In this document: positions 26,373 through 35,367 of the stretch, in pieces
Numbering within the stretch: the stretch's first letter is position 1
Layout of the letters: each line of letters begins with the position of its first letter
Source of the DNA: Chitinilyticum piscinae
Lineage (GTDB): Bacteria; Pseudomonadota; Gammaproteobacteria; Burkholderiales; Chitinibacteraceae
Assembly (NCBI RefSeq): GCF_015223195.1
Contig: NZ_JADFUA010000009.1
Coordinates: 62,001 to 126,000, forward strand
DNA length: 64,000 nt
Reading direction: 5' to 3'
The notes under the pieces: generated by a model
Told to the model about the DNA's origin: nothing
Database searches by the model: none
Seen by the model: the letters and a program-made list of their open reading frames with translations, nothing else
Program-made: the position numbers and the translations under genes

Positions 26373-27518
26373 ATGCAGCCGCCCCTTTCCCAGCCGCATA
26401 TCCAGCCCTTCTTCCCGCCGCAACGCACGCTGATGGGGCCCGGCCCCTCTGACGTCTATCCTTCCGTGCTGGCCGCCTGCGCCAAACCGACCCTGGGCCA
26501 CCTCGACCCGCTGTTCGTCGGCATGATGGATGAAGTGAAACAGCTGCTGCAATATGCCTTCCAGACACGAAACGAGATGACGCTGGCCGTGTCAGCGCCC
26601 GGCTCGGCCGGCATGGAGGCCTGCTTCGTCAATCTGGTTGAATCGGGCGAAAAGGTTATCGTTTGCCGCAACGGCGTGTTTGGCGAGCGCATGCGCAGCA
26701 ATGTCGAGCGCTTGGGCGCGGTCGCCGTAACTGTTGACGATGATTGGGGCAAGCCGGTGGACGTGCAGAAAGTTTCTGACGCCATCAAGGCCAATCCGGA
26801 TGCGAAATTCCTCGCCTTCGTGCACGCCGAAACCTCGACCGGTGCACGCTCGGATGCAAAGGCGCTGTGTGCACTGGCCAAAGAACACGGCCTGCTCACG
26901 ATTGTCGATACCGTCACCGCGCTGGGCGGAATCGAGCTGCGTGTCGACGACTGGGGGATCGACGCCGTGTATTCGGGCAGCCAGAAATGCCTGTCCTGCG
27001 TACCCGGCCTGTCGCCGATTTCCTTCTCGCCGGCGGCAGTCGAAAAACTGAAAACGCGGAAAAGTCTGGTGCAGAGCTGGTTCCTTGATCAGACACTGGT
27101 CATGGGCTACTGGGGCAATACCAGCGGCGCCAAGCGCACCTACCACCACACCGCGCCGGTTAACGCCCTGTACGCGCTGCACGAGGCGCTGCGGCTGCTG
27201 GCTGACGAAGGCCTGGAAAACGCCTGGGCGCGCCACGCCATGCTGCACACCGAGCTGCGCGACGGCCTCGCGGCCCTCGGCATCGAATTCGTGGTCGAGG
27301 AAAAGTACCGGCTGCCACAACTGAATGCCGTGCACATTCCGGCTGGGGTTGATGACGCGGCGGTACGCAGCTGGTTGCTGAACGACTACAACCTGGAAAT
27401 CGGCGCCGGCCTGGGCGCGCTGGCCGGCAAGGCCTGGCGCATCGGCCTGATGGGCTACGGCGCGCGCCGTGAGAATGTCGCGGTGCTGCTGGGTGCGCTG
27501 GGTGAAGTCCTGAAATAG
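26373..27518 (+). CDS. Class V aminotransferase (serine/alanine-glyoxylate type)
   Basis: 381 residues, the usual length of AGXT-like PLP enzymes. The N terminus has LMGPGPSDVYPSVL, the signature of this group. SAPGSAGMEA binds the phosphate of PLP, HAETSTGARSD and VDTVTALGGIEL hold the PLP-ring Asp, and YSGSQKCLSC contains the Schiff-base Lys. The likely reaction is transfer from alanine or serine to glyoxylate or pyruvate. The exact donor cannot be read. It is monocistronic, divergent from the hypothetical gene at 25804. Confidence 0.87.
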   Translation: MQPPLSQPHIQPFFPPQRTLMGPGPSDVYPSVLAACAKPTLGHLDPLFVGMMDEVKQLLQYAFQTRNEMTLAVSAPGSAGMEACFVNLVESGEKVIVCRNGVFGERMRSNVERLGAVAVTVDDDWGKPVDVQKVSDAIKANPDAKFLAFVHAETSTGARSDAKALCALAKEHGLLTIVDTVTALGGIELRVDDWGIDAVYSGSQKCLSCVPGLSPISFSPAAVEKLKTRKSLVQSWFLDQTLVMGYWGNTSGAKRTYHHTAPVNALYALHEALRLLADEGLENAWARHAMLHTELRDGLAALGIEFVVEEKYRLPQLNAVHIPAGVDDAAVRSWLLNDYNLEIGAGLGALAGKAWRIGLMGYGARRENVAVLLGALGEVLK

Positions 27519-27621
27519 TCAGATCGCCCTGGCACAAAAATGATCTGATGGAATGCCCAGCTTGTTTGAGCCTCCCCCCTGACTGTGGGCTTCTCAAACA
27601 CACATCAGTAAGGTGAAAAAC

Positions 27622-28062
27622 ATGCGTGATTACCGCAAGCAATTGCTGAATAAGCTGCTCGCTCTGGACGAAATCGATAGCGAACATTTACCCGTGGTCA
27701 CGCTAGATGAGTATTTCACCGGCAACGAACAGGAAGAATCGATTGCACCGAATCAGTGGGCATTTGGACGCCCCTCAATTCGGGAACTGTATGCGCATTT
27801 CAGCCAGATCCAAGCCCGCGATGATGTCCAGTGTGTACTGGTTGGCCTGCATCAGGACTGGGGCATGGCCTTGGAGAATGACACGGACTGGCCTGCCGCC
27901 GAGAACATCCACATCATTTCCACGGCCCCCTCACACATCGCCGAACAATGGGCAGAAGGACTCGAATCAGACGGCATCGGGGTAGGCTGGCCATATGGCA
28001 AACATAGCGCGGCGCCAGATCCGCAAAATGGCGCTCAGGTCTATACCGTCTTTTGGGACTGA
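27622..28062 (+). CDS. Hypothetical protein, first of a pair
   Basis: 146 residues from the ATG at 27622 with AAGGTG seven bases upstream (a GTG nine bases earlier is the alternative). It is an acidic soluble protein: MRDYRKQLLNKLLALDEIDSE, TLDEYFTGNEQEESIAPNQW, then IRELYAHFSQIQARDDVQCVLVGLHQDWG. No family is recognised. The pattern of a small acidic protein before a larger unknown one is common in accessory gene pairs, but no toxin or immunity motif is visible. Upstream, 27566-27600 can form a long hairpin with GTTTGAG / CTCAAAC arms. Confidence 0.6.
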   Translation: MRDYRKQLLNKLLALDEIDSEHLPVVTLDEYFTGNEQEESIAPNQWAFGRPSIRELYAHFSQIQARDDVQCVLVGLHQDWGMALENDTDWPAAENIHIISTAPSHIAEQWAEGLESDGIGVGWPYGKHSAAPDPQNGAQVYTVFWD

Positions 28063-28098
28063 GTCCCTGCTCGCTCTCCTCATTTGGATCAGAACATC

Positions 28099-29322
28099 AT
28101 GCGCTGGCTTACCGACACTCCCGCCCTTCCCGATGAAACAGCCGCCCGTGAGGCCATCCAGTCCCGCATCGCTGCGTGGTGGAATGCCTTCGAGCGTGAC
28201 CACGCCCGAATCAACGCCCTGTTCAGTGGCAATAGGGATCCGGAAGCCGATCTCGCCAGACGGATGGAGACTGAATTTGATCTCCCGGCTTGGATGCAGA
28301 CTCACCTCAGTTCTATCCATGACGGTATCTACTGGGAATTCGGTCCGGCCATCCGGCAGTCCGGCCACCGGCTGGCGATTACAGCCGAAGATGATCTGGC
28401 GCTGCGCCCGCTGATCAGCGCCATTCTGGAGGCCGCTCCCAAGCTACCTGGCTGGGAGTTCTATCCCGAGCGCATTGCCGAATCCGCCGAACAGGTCAGG
28501 CTGACAGTCGAGGCACGTACCGGCACGCCATTCGGTGTTGTCGGAATTGCCTTTGTTCCGGGGGAATGGGGGCGCATCGATGCTCGCATCCAGATCACCG
28601 AGGAACTCGCCGCCGATACTGAACTAGCCGACGACCAGGCTTGGCTGACTCTGCTTACTTTGCTGGGCGAGCATGCCACCTTTGACTGGTTTGGCTATTT
28701 CGACTTGTTCACCGAAGGTGATGACTTCATGGCGCTGGATGCCGCCCGGAGCCACTGGCATGTACTGCAGGCAGAACGACGGGCGGCCATTGCCCCCGTG
28801 CCAAGGCAGATCCATGACGATCAAACGGGATGCGGCGTTTACGAGCTCAATCCGGATGCCGCCGACGATTACCCAAAACGCCGGGATCTGCTGGTCGGCA
28901 TTTACACCCAGCAGGAACTGGTCGACTCGCTGCTGCGAGACCGAGACTTCCACTCGCCCAGGCTGCTGCCGGCCGGCTACCTACTGTGCTATCTCAAGAT
29001 CGACGGCTGCGAGGGGCTGGACGACTGCGAGTTTGCCGATCGCGGCGAGATTGAAGACGCTGTCACGGAAGTACTGGAAGCCAGTGGATACGGCATTGTC
29101 TGTGGCGGCGGCACCGGCCTGCGCTACAGCTATATCGACCTGATCCTGAACGACTGGCGTGCTGCCGCTCCGCTACTGCGCCAGCGCCTGCAGCAAGGGG
29201 GAATCAACCCGCGCAGCTGGCTGCTGTTCGCCGATGCTGCGCTGGAGAAGGAATGGATCGGCATCTATGACCACACTCCCTGTCCGCCGCGAGAAACAGA
29301 TCATCTGCCATGTAACGCCTGA
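28099..29322 (+). CDS. Hypothetical protein, second of a pair
   Basis: 407 residues from the ATG at 28099, 36 bases after the previous stop; a TTG 15 bases earlier is possible. Soluble and acidic. Two parts can be seen. The N-terminal ~190 residues have WWNAFERDHARINALF and GRIDARIQITEELAADTELADDQ. The second part, from ~200, starts FDWFGYFDLFTEGDDFMAL. The end carries GIVCGGGTGLRYSYIDLIL and INPRSWLLFADAALEKEWIGIYD. No family, signal peptide or membrane helix is recognised. It probably works with the preceding protein because of the close spacing. Confidence 0.62.
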   Translation: MRWLTDTPALPDETAAREAIQSRIAAWWNAFERDHARINALFSGNRDPEADLARRMETEFDLPAWMQTHLSSIHDGIYWEFGPAIRQSGHRLAITAEDDLALRPLISAILEAAPKLPGWEFYPERIAESAEQVRLTVEARTGTPFGVVGIAFVPGEWGRIDARIQITEELAADTELADDQAWLTLLTLLGEHATFDWFGYFDLFTEGDDFMALDAARSHWHVLQAERRAAIAPVPRQIHDDQTGCGVYELNPDAADDYPKRRDLLVGIYTQQELVDSLLRDRDFHSPRLLPAGYLLCYLKIDGCEGLDDCEFADRGEIEDAVTEVLEASGYGIVCGGGTGLRYSYIDLILNDWRAAAPLLRQRLQQGGINPRSWLLFADAALEKEWIGIYDHTPCPPRETDHLPCNA

Positions 29323-29417
29323 ACCGGCATTGTCAGTCAAGCAAGCCTCAATCCGGGCGACACACCTGGCTCATCGCCATCCTCTGCTTCTGCGGGCAAA
29401 TGCGACAGAGCAAATAA

Positions 29418-29447
29418 CAAGGGGATACATACTAATGTATCCCCTTG
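29418..29447 (-). terminator. Probable terminator of gltX
   Basis: Perfect stem CAAGGGGATACAT / ATGTATCCCCTTG with loop ACTA. Read on the minus strand it is followed by TTATTTG. It lies 40-70 bases past the gltX stop. Confidence 0.6.
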
Positions 29448-29482
29448 CAGCACTTTACAAGAATAGGCTATCGCCCCATACC
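29436..29482. repeat. 47-nt GGTAT-N37-ATACC element, copy 4 (one mismatch)
   Basis: TGTAT at 29436-29440 (one mismatch) and ATACC at 29478-29482, total 47 nt, between the converging hypothetical gene and gltX. Its left end is part of the terminator stem. Confidence 0.48.
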
Positions 29483-29484
29483 CA

Positions 29485-30876
29485 TCAAGACAGACGACGC
29501 AGCACTTCCTCACGGCCGATCAGCGCCAGCACGGCGTCCACCGACGGCGTGTTGGTAATCCCGCAAACCTTGGCGCGCAGTGGCATGCCGACTTGCGGCA
29601 TCTTCACGCCCTGCTGCTTGACGAAGTCCTTGATGAAGGCGCCAAGGGTCGCGGCGTCCCAGCTTTCGAGTTTTGCCGCACCTTCGGCAAACAGCTTCAG
29701 GCGCTCTTCGTCTTCCGGCTGCAGGTGCTTTTCGACAATTTCGGCCGTCGGGTTCAGCGGCTGGTAGAAATACTCGGCCTGATTGGCCATCTCGATCAGC
29801 GTCTGGCTGCGGTCCTTCAGCAGCGTGACGACGTCGGCGAGCGCCGGGCCGCTGGAGGTGTCGATAGTGCGCTCGGCCAGGAAGCCGGCAACGCGTTCGG
29901 CCAGTCTTGCTGCATCGGTCGCCTTGATGTGCTGGGCATTCAGCCACAGCAGCTTTTCGCGGTCGAAGCGGCTCGGCGCACTGGATACGTCCTTCAGGTC
30001 AAACCATTCAACGAATTGCTCCATGCTGAAGAATTCGTCGTCGCCGTGCCCCCAGCCCAGGCGCGCCAGATAATTCAGCAGCGCCTCCGGCAGAATGCCC
30101 AGCGCATCGTAATCCACCACCGACACTGCATCGCGGCGCTTGCTCATTTTCTGGCCCTGATCGTTGTGGATCATCGGCAGGTGGGCAAAGGTCGGCACCG
30201 TGGCGCCCAGGGCCTGATAGATCACGATCTGGCGCGGGGTGTTGTTCACGTGGTCGTCGCCACGGATGACATGGCTGATCTGCATGTCGTAGTCGTCCAC
30301 CACCACGCAGAAGTTGTAGGTCGGTGTGCCGTCCGGACGGGCGATGATCAGGTCATCAAGTTCAGAAGCGGCAATCTCGATACGGCCCTTGACCGCATCA
30401 TCCCAGGCAATCACGCCATCCAGCTGGGTCTTGAAGCGCACGACCGGCGGCACGTCCGCAGGGGGCGCAGGCAGGGTCTTGCCGGCTTCGGGGCGCCAGC
30501 GGCGATCATAGCGCGGCTTTTCGCCACGCGCTTCGGCTTCGGCACGCATCGCTTCCAGCTCGTCCTTGCTGGCGTAGCAGTAATAGGCGTGGCCGCTCTC
30601 CAGCAGCTGGGCGATGACTTGCTTGTAGCGGTCCATGCGCTGCATCTGATAGAACGGGCCTTCATCGTAATCCAGCCCCACCCAGTGCATGCCGTCCAGA
30701 ATGGCCTTGACCGATTCCGGCGTCGAGCGCTCCAGATCGGTATCCTCGATGCGCAGCACGAAAGTACCGCCGTGCTTGCGGGCATACGCCCAGGAGAACA
30801 GCGCGGTGCGCACGCCACCAATGTGCAAGAGACCGGTGGGGGACGGGGCGAAACGGGTACGGATGGGGGTAGTCAT
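29485..30876 (-). CDS. gltX: Glutamyl-tRNA synthetase
   Basis: 463 residues, the normal bacterial length. The class I signature is [13 protein letters not shown] (HIGH box, residues ~9-21) and the second is QKMSKRRDA (KMSKS box, near 245). It charges tRNA-Glu with glutamate in the cytoplasm, supplying both translation and, through glutamyl-tRNA, tetrapyrrole synthesis. The C-terminal helical anticodon-binding domain covers ~330-463. It is probably monocistronic: a hairpin separates it from mltF upstream. Confidence 0.96.
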   Translation of the reverse strand: MTTPIRTRFAPSPTGLLHIGGVRTALFSWAYARKHGGTFVLRIEDTDLERSTPESVKAILDGMHWVGLDYDEGPFYQMQRMDRYKQVIAQLLESGHAYYCYASKDELEAMRAEAEARGEKPRYDRRWRPEAGKTLPAPPADVPPVVRFKTQLDGVIAWDDAVKGRIEIAASELDDLIIARPDGTPTYNFCVVVDDYDMQISHVIRGDDHVNNTPRQIVIYQALGATVPTFAHLPMIHNDQGQKMSKRRDAVSVVDYDALGILPEALLNYLARLGWGHGDDEFFSMEQFVEWFDLKDVSSAPSRFDREKLLWLNAQHIKATDAARLAERVAGFLAERTIDTSSGPALADVVTLLKDRSQTLIEMANQAEYFYQPLNPTAEIVEKHLQPEDEERLKLFAEGAAKLESWDAATLGAFIKDFVKQQGVKMPQVGMPLRAKVCGITNTPSVDAVLALIGREEVLRRLS

Positions 30877-30905
30877 GGATACAGTTCCGGATAGCCAGAA
30901 AAACG

Positions 30906-30932
30906 CAAGGCTGCCATTTTAGCGGCAGCCTG
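30906..30932 (-). terminator. Possible terminator between mltF and gltX
   Basis: Stem AGGCTGCC / GGCAGCCT. On the minus strand it is followed by TGCGTTTTT. It lies 30-55 bases past the mltF stop. Confidence 0.55.
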
Positions 30933-30960
30933 CGGGATTGGGGGGAGAGTTTGCGACGAC

Positions 30961-32421
30961 TTACAGTGCCGCCTGCTGCTGCGGCCGTGCCGCACGCAGA
31001 CGGCTGTTGATGTTCAGCGGCAAGTTGCCCGGATTATCGATGACGACAAAATCGGCAGCTTGCGGCTGTGCGGCCTGCTGCGGACCGGCTTCATGACGCG
31101 CCAGAATGTCATAGAACGTGCGCAGCTTGCCGACGTAGTACACCGGCTCGGCACCGCGCGCGTATCCATACTTCACGGTACTGAAATATTCCGGATTGCG
31201 CAGCAGCGGCAGCGTGGTTTTCACGTCTGTCCAGGAATCAGGATTCTTGCCCTGCCGCCGTGCCAGAGTCCGTGCGTCTTCCAGGTGGCCGATACCGACG
31301 TTATAGGCCGCCAGCGCCAGCCACGTCCGATCCGGCTCAGCAACATCCTTGCCCACCCGATCGCGCAATTCGTTCACCAGCCGTGCCGCGCCCATGATGC
31401 TCTGATAGGGATCAAGCCGATCCACCCCCAGATACGTGGCCGTGCTGTTGGTGAGCATCATCAGCCCACGCACACCATACGGAGATACCGCGTCAGGGTT
31501 CCAATGCGATTCGGTGTAGCCAAGCGCAGCGAGCATGCGCCAGTCCATGTCATATTTGCTGGCAGCCTCTTCGAACCATTTACGGTACTTAGGCAGCAGT
31601 GTATCGATACGATCCTGGAAGACCTGGGCATCACCCAACCCGATCCGATTCACATGGCCGTAATACCGGTCAAGCAGAATACGCAGCGAACCATCCGTCA
31701 CCTGCTTGCCGATGAACTGGTTAATCCTGCCCTGCAGCTCAGGATCATCGGCAGCAACAGCCCAGGCAAGTTGCTGAGTAGCACCGCGCTGTTCGGCGAT
31801 GGCGACATTCGGGAAATAATTCTGTGCTACTTCCGCCGCGTGCGATTCGACAAAGGCATAGTCGATTTCACCGCGGGCGACGCGTTCGATGAGTGATTCG
31901 CTATCGCCATCACCGATCACCTCCCAGTTCAGGCTAGGGTTAGCCGCCTTGAGCTGGTTAAGTGATTGCACATACTGGGGCAATGTCTTGATGACGGCAT
32001 TACCGGCATACAAACGTTTCCATACGCTTGCCTCGTTCAGCTCGGACTTGTAGACCAGCACCGGCTGGATGCTCTGGTATGCTGGACCAAACGCCAGCCC
32101 CTCGCCTTCAAAGCCCTTCTGCAAAGCCACACCCAGATGCGCTTCACCGCGCTTGAGGCGTTCGCGCACATCATTATGGTTGCTGGTAACGACAAAACGT
32201 ACCTTCATGCCTTGCTGCTCGGCAAAGCGGGTCACTAGGTCATACTCCAGGCCGGCATAGTTGCCTTCCGCATCCACATACAGGGTAGTCGGGCCATTCT
32301 GGACCAGCACCACCAGTTCCTTGGATTCAACCCAGGGGAGTACTTTCTGAGCGGGAGCCTCCTTCAGCTCACCGCAGCCCGCCATCAGCAGAGCAGCCAG
32401 TGCCAAAAGAAATCGTTTCAT
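30961..32421 (-). CDS. mltF: Membrane-bound lytic murein transglycosylase F
   Basis: 486 residues. A lipoprotein signal ends LMAGC (Cys16). Residues ~35-260 form a periplasmic solute-binding (SBP_bac_3) domain, in MltF a regulatory module that senses muropeptides. Residues ~275-450 are the lysozyme-like catalytic domain, with GYTESHWNPDAVSPYGVRGLMML and catalytic Glu304, and AAYNVGIGH later. The enzyme cuts the MurNAc-GlcNAc bond to give 1,6-anhydro ends at the outer membrane. The domain order is standard. A tail after ~455 is Gln/Ala-rich. Confidence 0.94.
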   Translation of the reverse strand: MKRFLLALAALLMAGCGELKEAPAQKVLPWVESKELVVLVQNGPTTLYVDAEGNYAGLEYDLVTRFAEQQGMKVRFVVTSNHNDVRERLKRGEAHLGVALQKGFEGEGLAFGPAYQSIQPVLVYKSELNEASVWKRLYAGNAVIKTLPQYVQSLNQLKAANPSLNWEVIGDGDSESLIERVARGEIDYAFVESHAAEVAQNYFPNVAIAEQRGATQQLAWAVAADDPELQGRINQFIGKQVTDGSLRILLDRYYGHVNRIGLGDAQVFQDRIDTLLPKYRKWFEEAASKYDMDWRMLAALGYTESHWNPDAVSPYGVRGLMMLTNSTATYLGVDRLDPYQSIMGAARLVNELRDRVGKDVAEPDRTWLALAAYNVGIGHLEDARTLARRQGKNPDSWTDVKTTLPLLRNPEYFSTVKYGYARGAEPVYYVGKLRTFYDILARHEAGPQQAAQPQAADFVVIDNPGNLPLNINSRLRAARPQQQAAL

Positions 32422-32487
32422 GCATCTTCCGAAAGTCTTGACCGGGCGCAGTGTGCCAAAAAGACCTCATATCGACAAACAAAGCAC

Positions 32488-32516
32488 TTGGCCTAATCCA
32501 AAAAGTTGGTTACAAT
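32488..32516 (+). promoter_or_regulatory. Promoter of tRNA-Ser
   Basis: -35 TTGGCC at 32488-32493, 17-base spacer, -10 TACAAT at 32511-32516. The mature tRNA starts 15 bases after the -10 box. Confidence 0.65.
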
Positions 32517-32530
32517 TCCGCCTCTTTGCT

Positions 32531-32620
<90 letters not shown>

Positions 32621-32629
32621 GCATTCAAG

Positions 32630-32656
32630 AAAAGCCGCGCTTTGCGCGGCTTTTTC
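32630..32656 (+). terminator. Terminator of tRNA-Ser
   Basis: Stem AAAGCCGCGC / GCGCGGCTTT with a short loop and a T run, starting ten bases after the tRNA. Confidence 0.88.
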
Positions 32657-32659
32657 TTT

Positions 32660-33182
32660 GCCCATCCGGCACAGCCACCCCTCACAACCTGTTGATTACT
32701 AATCAGGAATTGCCCAGTGTAGGCAAAACATTCTGCTTTACTAGTGTTTTTTGCACTGCAGCATTTCGCCTTGCAAGAAGCCCATACCCCCTATCGCCCG
32801 GAGCACCAGAGCCCCGCAGCGCTGGAGCGACACACCCCTCCCTAGCGCACATTGACAGGCCGACAAACGGCACGCAGCGAGTTCCACTGCGGTGGCCGCC
32901 TTATCTGGCAACGCGCCCCAGTCCAAATACTTTCATATCTATGTCCACCCAAGTCAGCAAAAATGCGCTGTCCGGCCCGTATCACACAGCAGAATCAGCA
33001 CAACAGCATGCCAACCACCCTGCCAGCCCTTGCCTCACTTGGCGAGCATGCCAAGCCTTGCCCCAACAACAGCCTTTCACAAACTCCACTGTCGCGCGCC
33101 AGCGACGGCTACGGAATGGGCAAAACAGCATGGCTATATCGCAAAATGCTGATTTATAAGGACTTCAAAATTTGGTTACAAA
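32660..33182. other. Intergenic stretch with no recognisable gene
   Basis: About 520 bases after the tRNA-Ser terminator. Frames open here lack ribosome-binding sites and have irregular composition, so I call none. I searched for a repeat of the tRNA 3' end and for integrase or transposase remnants and saw none. The part near 33125-33180 becomes AT-rich before a promoter. Confidence 0.5.
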
Positions 33183-33212
33183 TTGACGACTACTAGAGGC
33201 TGGTGCTAGATT
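33183..33212 (+). promoter_or_regulatory. Predicted sigma-70 promoter of the 47-codon gene
   Basis: -35 TTGACG at 33183-33188, 18-base spacer, -10 TAGATT at 33207-33212. It lies about 210 bases before the start codon, so the transcript would carry a long leader. Confidence 0.5.
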
Positions 33213-33218
33213 GGTTTT

Positions 33219-33424
33219 GCCGGTGTGGCATGGGGCCGCAGCGGACGTTCGGTTGTGTTAACAGGCCGGCATCCCCAAAGGATGTCCGCGCGGCCGGAGA
33301 CGACACTCCGGCAACGAGTCGCCCGATCCTGCGGTCGGGTCGCAAGACCCTCCCGGTGGGGGCGACACCTGTCAGCAAAATCTGCGACGTAGATAGTGAA
33401 ACCTTCGTTAAAAGGGAGATCGCC
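33219..33424 (+). promoter_or_regulatory. Structured 5' leader (candidate cis-regulatory RNA)
   Basis: Several helices can be drawn. GGCCG (33264-33268) pairs with CGGCC (33291-33295), enclosing GCATCC / GGATGT. CCGGAG / CTCCGG spans 33294-33311. A long-range helix GTCGCCC (33318-33324) with GGGCGAC (33360-33366) closes a junction. The junction holds CGATC-CTGC-GGTCG and GGGTC-GCAA-GACCC, the last with a GNRA tetraloop. It ends with AGGGAG before the start codon. It does not match any riboswitch consensus I can recall (c-di-GMP, cobalamin, TPP, M-box, yybP-ykoY, ZTP, fluoride were considered). Confidence 0.5.
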
Positions 33425-33568
33425 ATGCGATTCGACTTCATGGAAGGCTTAGCGAGTACGGTCAACGATGCGTTGATGAACTTGTTTCGGGCCTTCAAAC
33501 CCTCTACTTATCTGGACCACGACGATTCGAGGAATCTGGATCTCGAAGTAGCCGAACCATTCCGGTGA
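33425..33568 (+). CDS. Small protein of 47 residues behind a structured leader
   Basis: The ATG at 33425 has AGGGAG six bases upstream, one of the best ribosome-binding sites in the window, and the frame ends just before a strong terminator. The protein has an amphipathic N-terminal half (MRFDFMEGLASTVNDALMNLF) and an acidic C-terminal half (YLDHDDSRNLDLEVAEPFR). There is no signal peptide or true membrane helix; the first half could lie on a membrane surface. No family is recognised. It could be a functional microprotein or a leader peptide of a regulatory RNA. It has its own promoter and terminator, which favours an independent gene. Confidence 0.6.
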   Translation: MRFDFMEGLASTVNDALMNLFRAFKPSTYLDHDDSRNLDLEVAEPFR

Positions 33569-33601
33569 GTGCTTTGGACTGAAACATGAATCCCGCAAGG
33601 G

Positions 33602-33629
33602 GCATGGGGGCGCAAGCCCCCTTGTTTTT
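33602..33629 (+). terminator. Terminator of the 47-codon gene
   Basis: Stem GGGGGC / GCCCCC with GCAA tetraloop, followed by TTGTTTTT. Confidence 0.82.
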
Positions 33630-33740
33630 GATCGGCAGGCCTTCATATACCCTGCAAGTCAAGCAGTTCACACTGCACAATAACGACAGGCGGCATTATC
33701 TTCCGTAGAATCAGGCATTTCGCCCATCCAGCGAGCCGGG

Positions 33741-35309
33741 ATGTCCGCCGTCAATACCCGCACCAAACTCAGCACCTTGTTATCCGCCTGGCAGGCCTAC
33801 TGCAATGAGCCGCATTTCGATCACTTTGTCGAATTCGCCTTGGGCGTGAATTCGCTCGCGGAAATCCTGCGCAACGGCAGCAGCGTGGGGCTGGCCAGAA
33901 TCAGTCAGGATCTGGAACAGGAGGCACTGGGTCTGTTCGGCAGTCCTGAAAGCCACCCCATCAGCCCACTGGCCCGCGACCAGCTTGCCGGCCATATCGA
34001 CGGACTGGTACGGCTACTGAACGGCGACGCACCGTCAGAGCGCCCCGACCGCCGTGAGCATACCGGCACACCCTGCCCGGTCAACCGGCAACCGGATCTC
34101 TTTCTCGTTAGTGACAGCCAGCAGGCCTGGCAGGATCTGCAAGCCCAGCTGGGGTATTTTGGCCTGCAGGTGCAGCGCCTCGGCTGGCAGGCTTTGCCTG
34201 ATGGCAGCCGCGCCATTTTTCTGCTGGACCTGGGAAGCGGAAGCGATTGGCAGCAGGCTCTCGCGCAATTGCGCCGCCGCAACCCGGCTAGCCAACTGAT
34301 CGCGCTGGGACTCGATAGCGAATTCGCCCTGATGCGTGATGCGTTACGGCATGGCTGCGATCACTGTTTCCCGCGCCAGATGAGCCATCCGGCCATCGTC
34401 GCGCACATCCTCGAACTGCAGGACAGCCAGCAAGAAGATGCCTACCGTGTGCTGATCGTCGACGACTCGGTCACCGCTCACGCGCTGATCCGTCGTGCAC
34501 TGGCCGAACAGGGCGTGGAAACCCGGGCGTTGACCGATCCGGCGCAGGTACTCGATGCCCTGCGCGATTTCCAGCCCGATCTGCTGCTACTGGATATGTA
34601 TATGCCCGGCTGCAACGGCGTTGAAGTCGCACGCATCATCCGCCAGCACCCCGAATACCTCTCCACCCCCATTGTCTACCTGTCCGGCGAAACCGATCTG
34701 GCACTGCAGGTCGAGGCATTGCGGCTGGGCGGAGATCATTTTCTCACCAAGCCCTTCAACCCGGTCTTTCTCAATGCCATTGTGAAAAGCAAGATCGAGC
34801 GCTACCGCGCACTGCGCCGCTCGATGCTGCACGACAGTCTGACCGGCCTGCTGAACCATACCAGCAGCAAGAGCCAGCTCGACATGGCGCTGGAACAATG
34901 CCGGCAGCAGCAAAAGCCATTGTGCGTGGCGATGCTGGACATCGATCATTTCAAACAGGTGAATGACCGCTACGGCCACCCTGTTGGCGACCAGATCATC
35001 CGCAGCCTGGCCTGGCTATTGAAAAAGCGTGTGCGTCATTCCGACATTCTTGGCCGCTACGGCGGGGAGGAATTTCTCCTTGCCCTTCCCGGCGCCAGCC
35101 TCAGCCAGGGATTTGCGGTGCTGGAACTGCTGCGCCAGGATTTTGCCGCCATTCACCACCCCTATGGCGACGGCTATTTCCAGCTCAGTTTCTCCTGCGG
35201 CATGGCGGCATTCCCGGCCATCAGCAGTCGCGAAGACTTGATCCAGGCCGCCGACGATGCGCTCTATCGCGCCAAGCGGGGCGGTCGGAACCGGGTCGAG
35301 TGCGCCTAA
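33741..35309 (+). CDS. Diguanylate cyclase with receiver domain (REC-GGDEF)
   Basis: 522 residues. The N-terminal ~100 residues are helical and could be an HPt-like or binding domain. Residues ~115-225 look like a degenerate receiver without a clear phosphoacceptor. A full REC domain follows at ~237-355: VLIVDDSVTAHALIRR, phosphoacceptor Asp285 in LLLLDMYMPG, and the Lys in FLTKPFNP. The GGDEF domain (~365-520) has the active-site GGEEF at 441-445 and an intact inhibitory I-site RHSD at 432-435. It should make c-di-GMP when phosphorylated and be product-inhibited. No EAL domain. c-di-GMP often controls pili and attachment, relevant to the pilin cluster further on. The sensor kinase is not nearby. 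Confidence 0.92.
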   Translation: MSAVNTRTKLSTLLSAWQAYCNEPHFDHFVEFALGVNSLAEILRNGSSVGLARISQDLEQEALGLFGSPESHPISPLARDQLAGHIDGLVRLLNGDAPSERPDRREHTGTPCPVNRQPDLFLVSDSQQAWQDLQAQLGYFGLQVQRLGWQALPDGSRAIFLLDLGSGSDWQQALAQLRRRNPASQLIALGLDSEFALMRDALRHGCDHCFPRQMSHPAIVAHILELQDSQQEDAYRVLIVDDSVTAHALIRRALAEQGVETRALTDPAQVLDALRDFQPDLLLLDMYMPGCNGVEVARIIRQHPEYLSTPIVYLSGETDLALQVEALRLGGDHFLTKPFNPVFLNAIVKSKIERYRALRRSMLHDSLTGLLNHTSSKSQLDMALEQCRQQQKPLCVAMLDIDHFKQVNDRYGHPVGDQIIRSLAWLLKKRVRHSDILGRYGGEEFLLALPGASLSQGFAVLELLRQDFAAIHHPYGDGYFQLSFSCGMAAFPAISSREDLIQAADDALYRAKRGGRNRVECA

Positions 35310-35315
35310 TCAATT

Positions 35316-35334
35316 GATACTGATTATCATTTGA
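35316..35334. promoter_or_regulatory. Fur-box-like site upstream of the methyltransferase gene
   Basis: The 19 bases GATACTGATTATCATTTGA match the classic Fur consensus GATAATGATAATCATTATC at 14 positions by my count. They lie 34 bases before the start codon, where a bound repressor would block RNA polymerase. Confidence 0.45.
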
Positions 35335-35367
35335 AATATAGTGGTGGCTCCACCTCAGGAGTCGCCC

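Noticed and set aside
32692-33196. Three overlapping plus-strand ORFs after tRNA-Ser
   Set aside because: They lack ribosome-binding sites and recognisable composition. None outranks the others, which suggests non-coding DNA.
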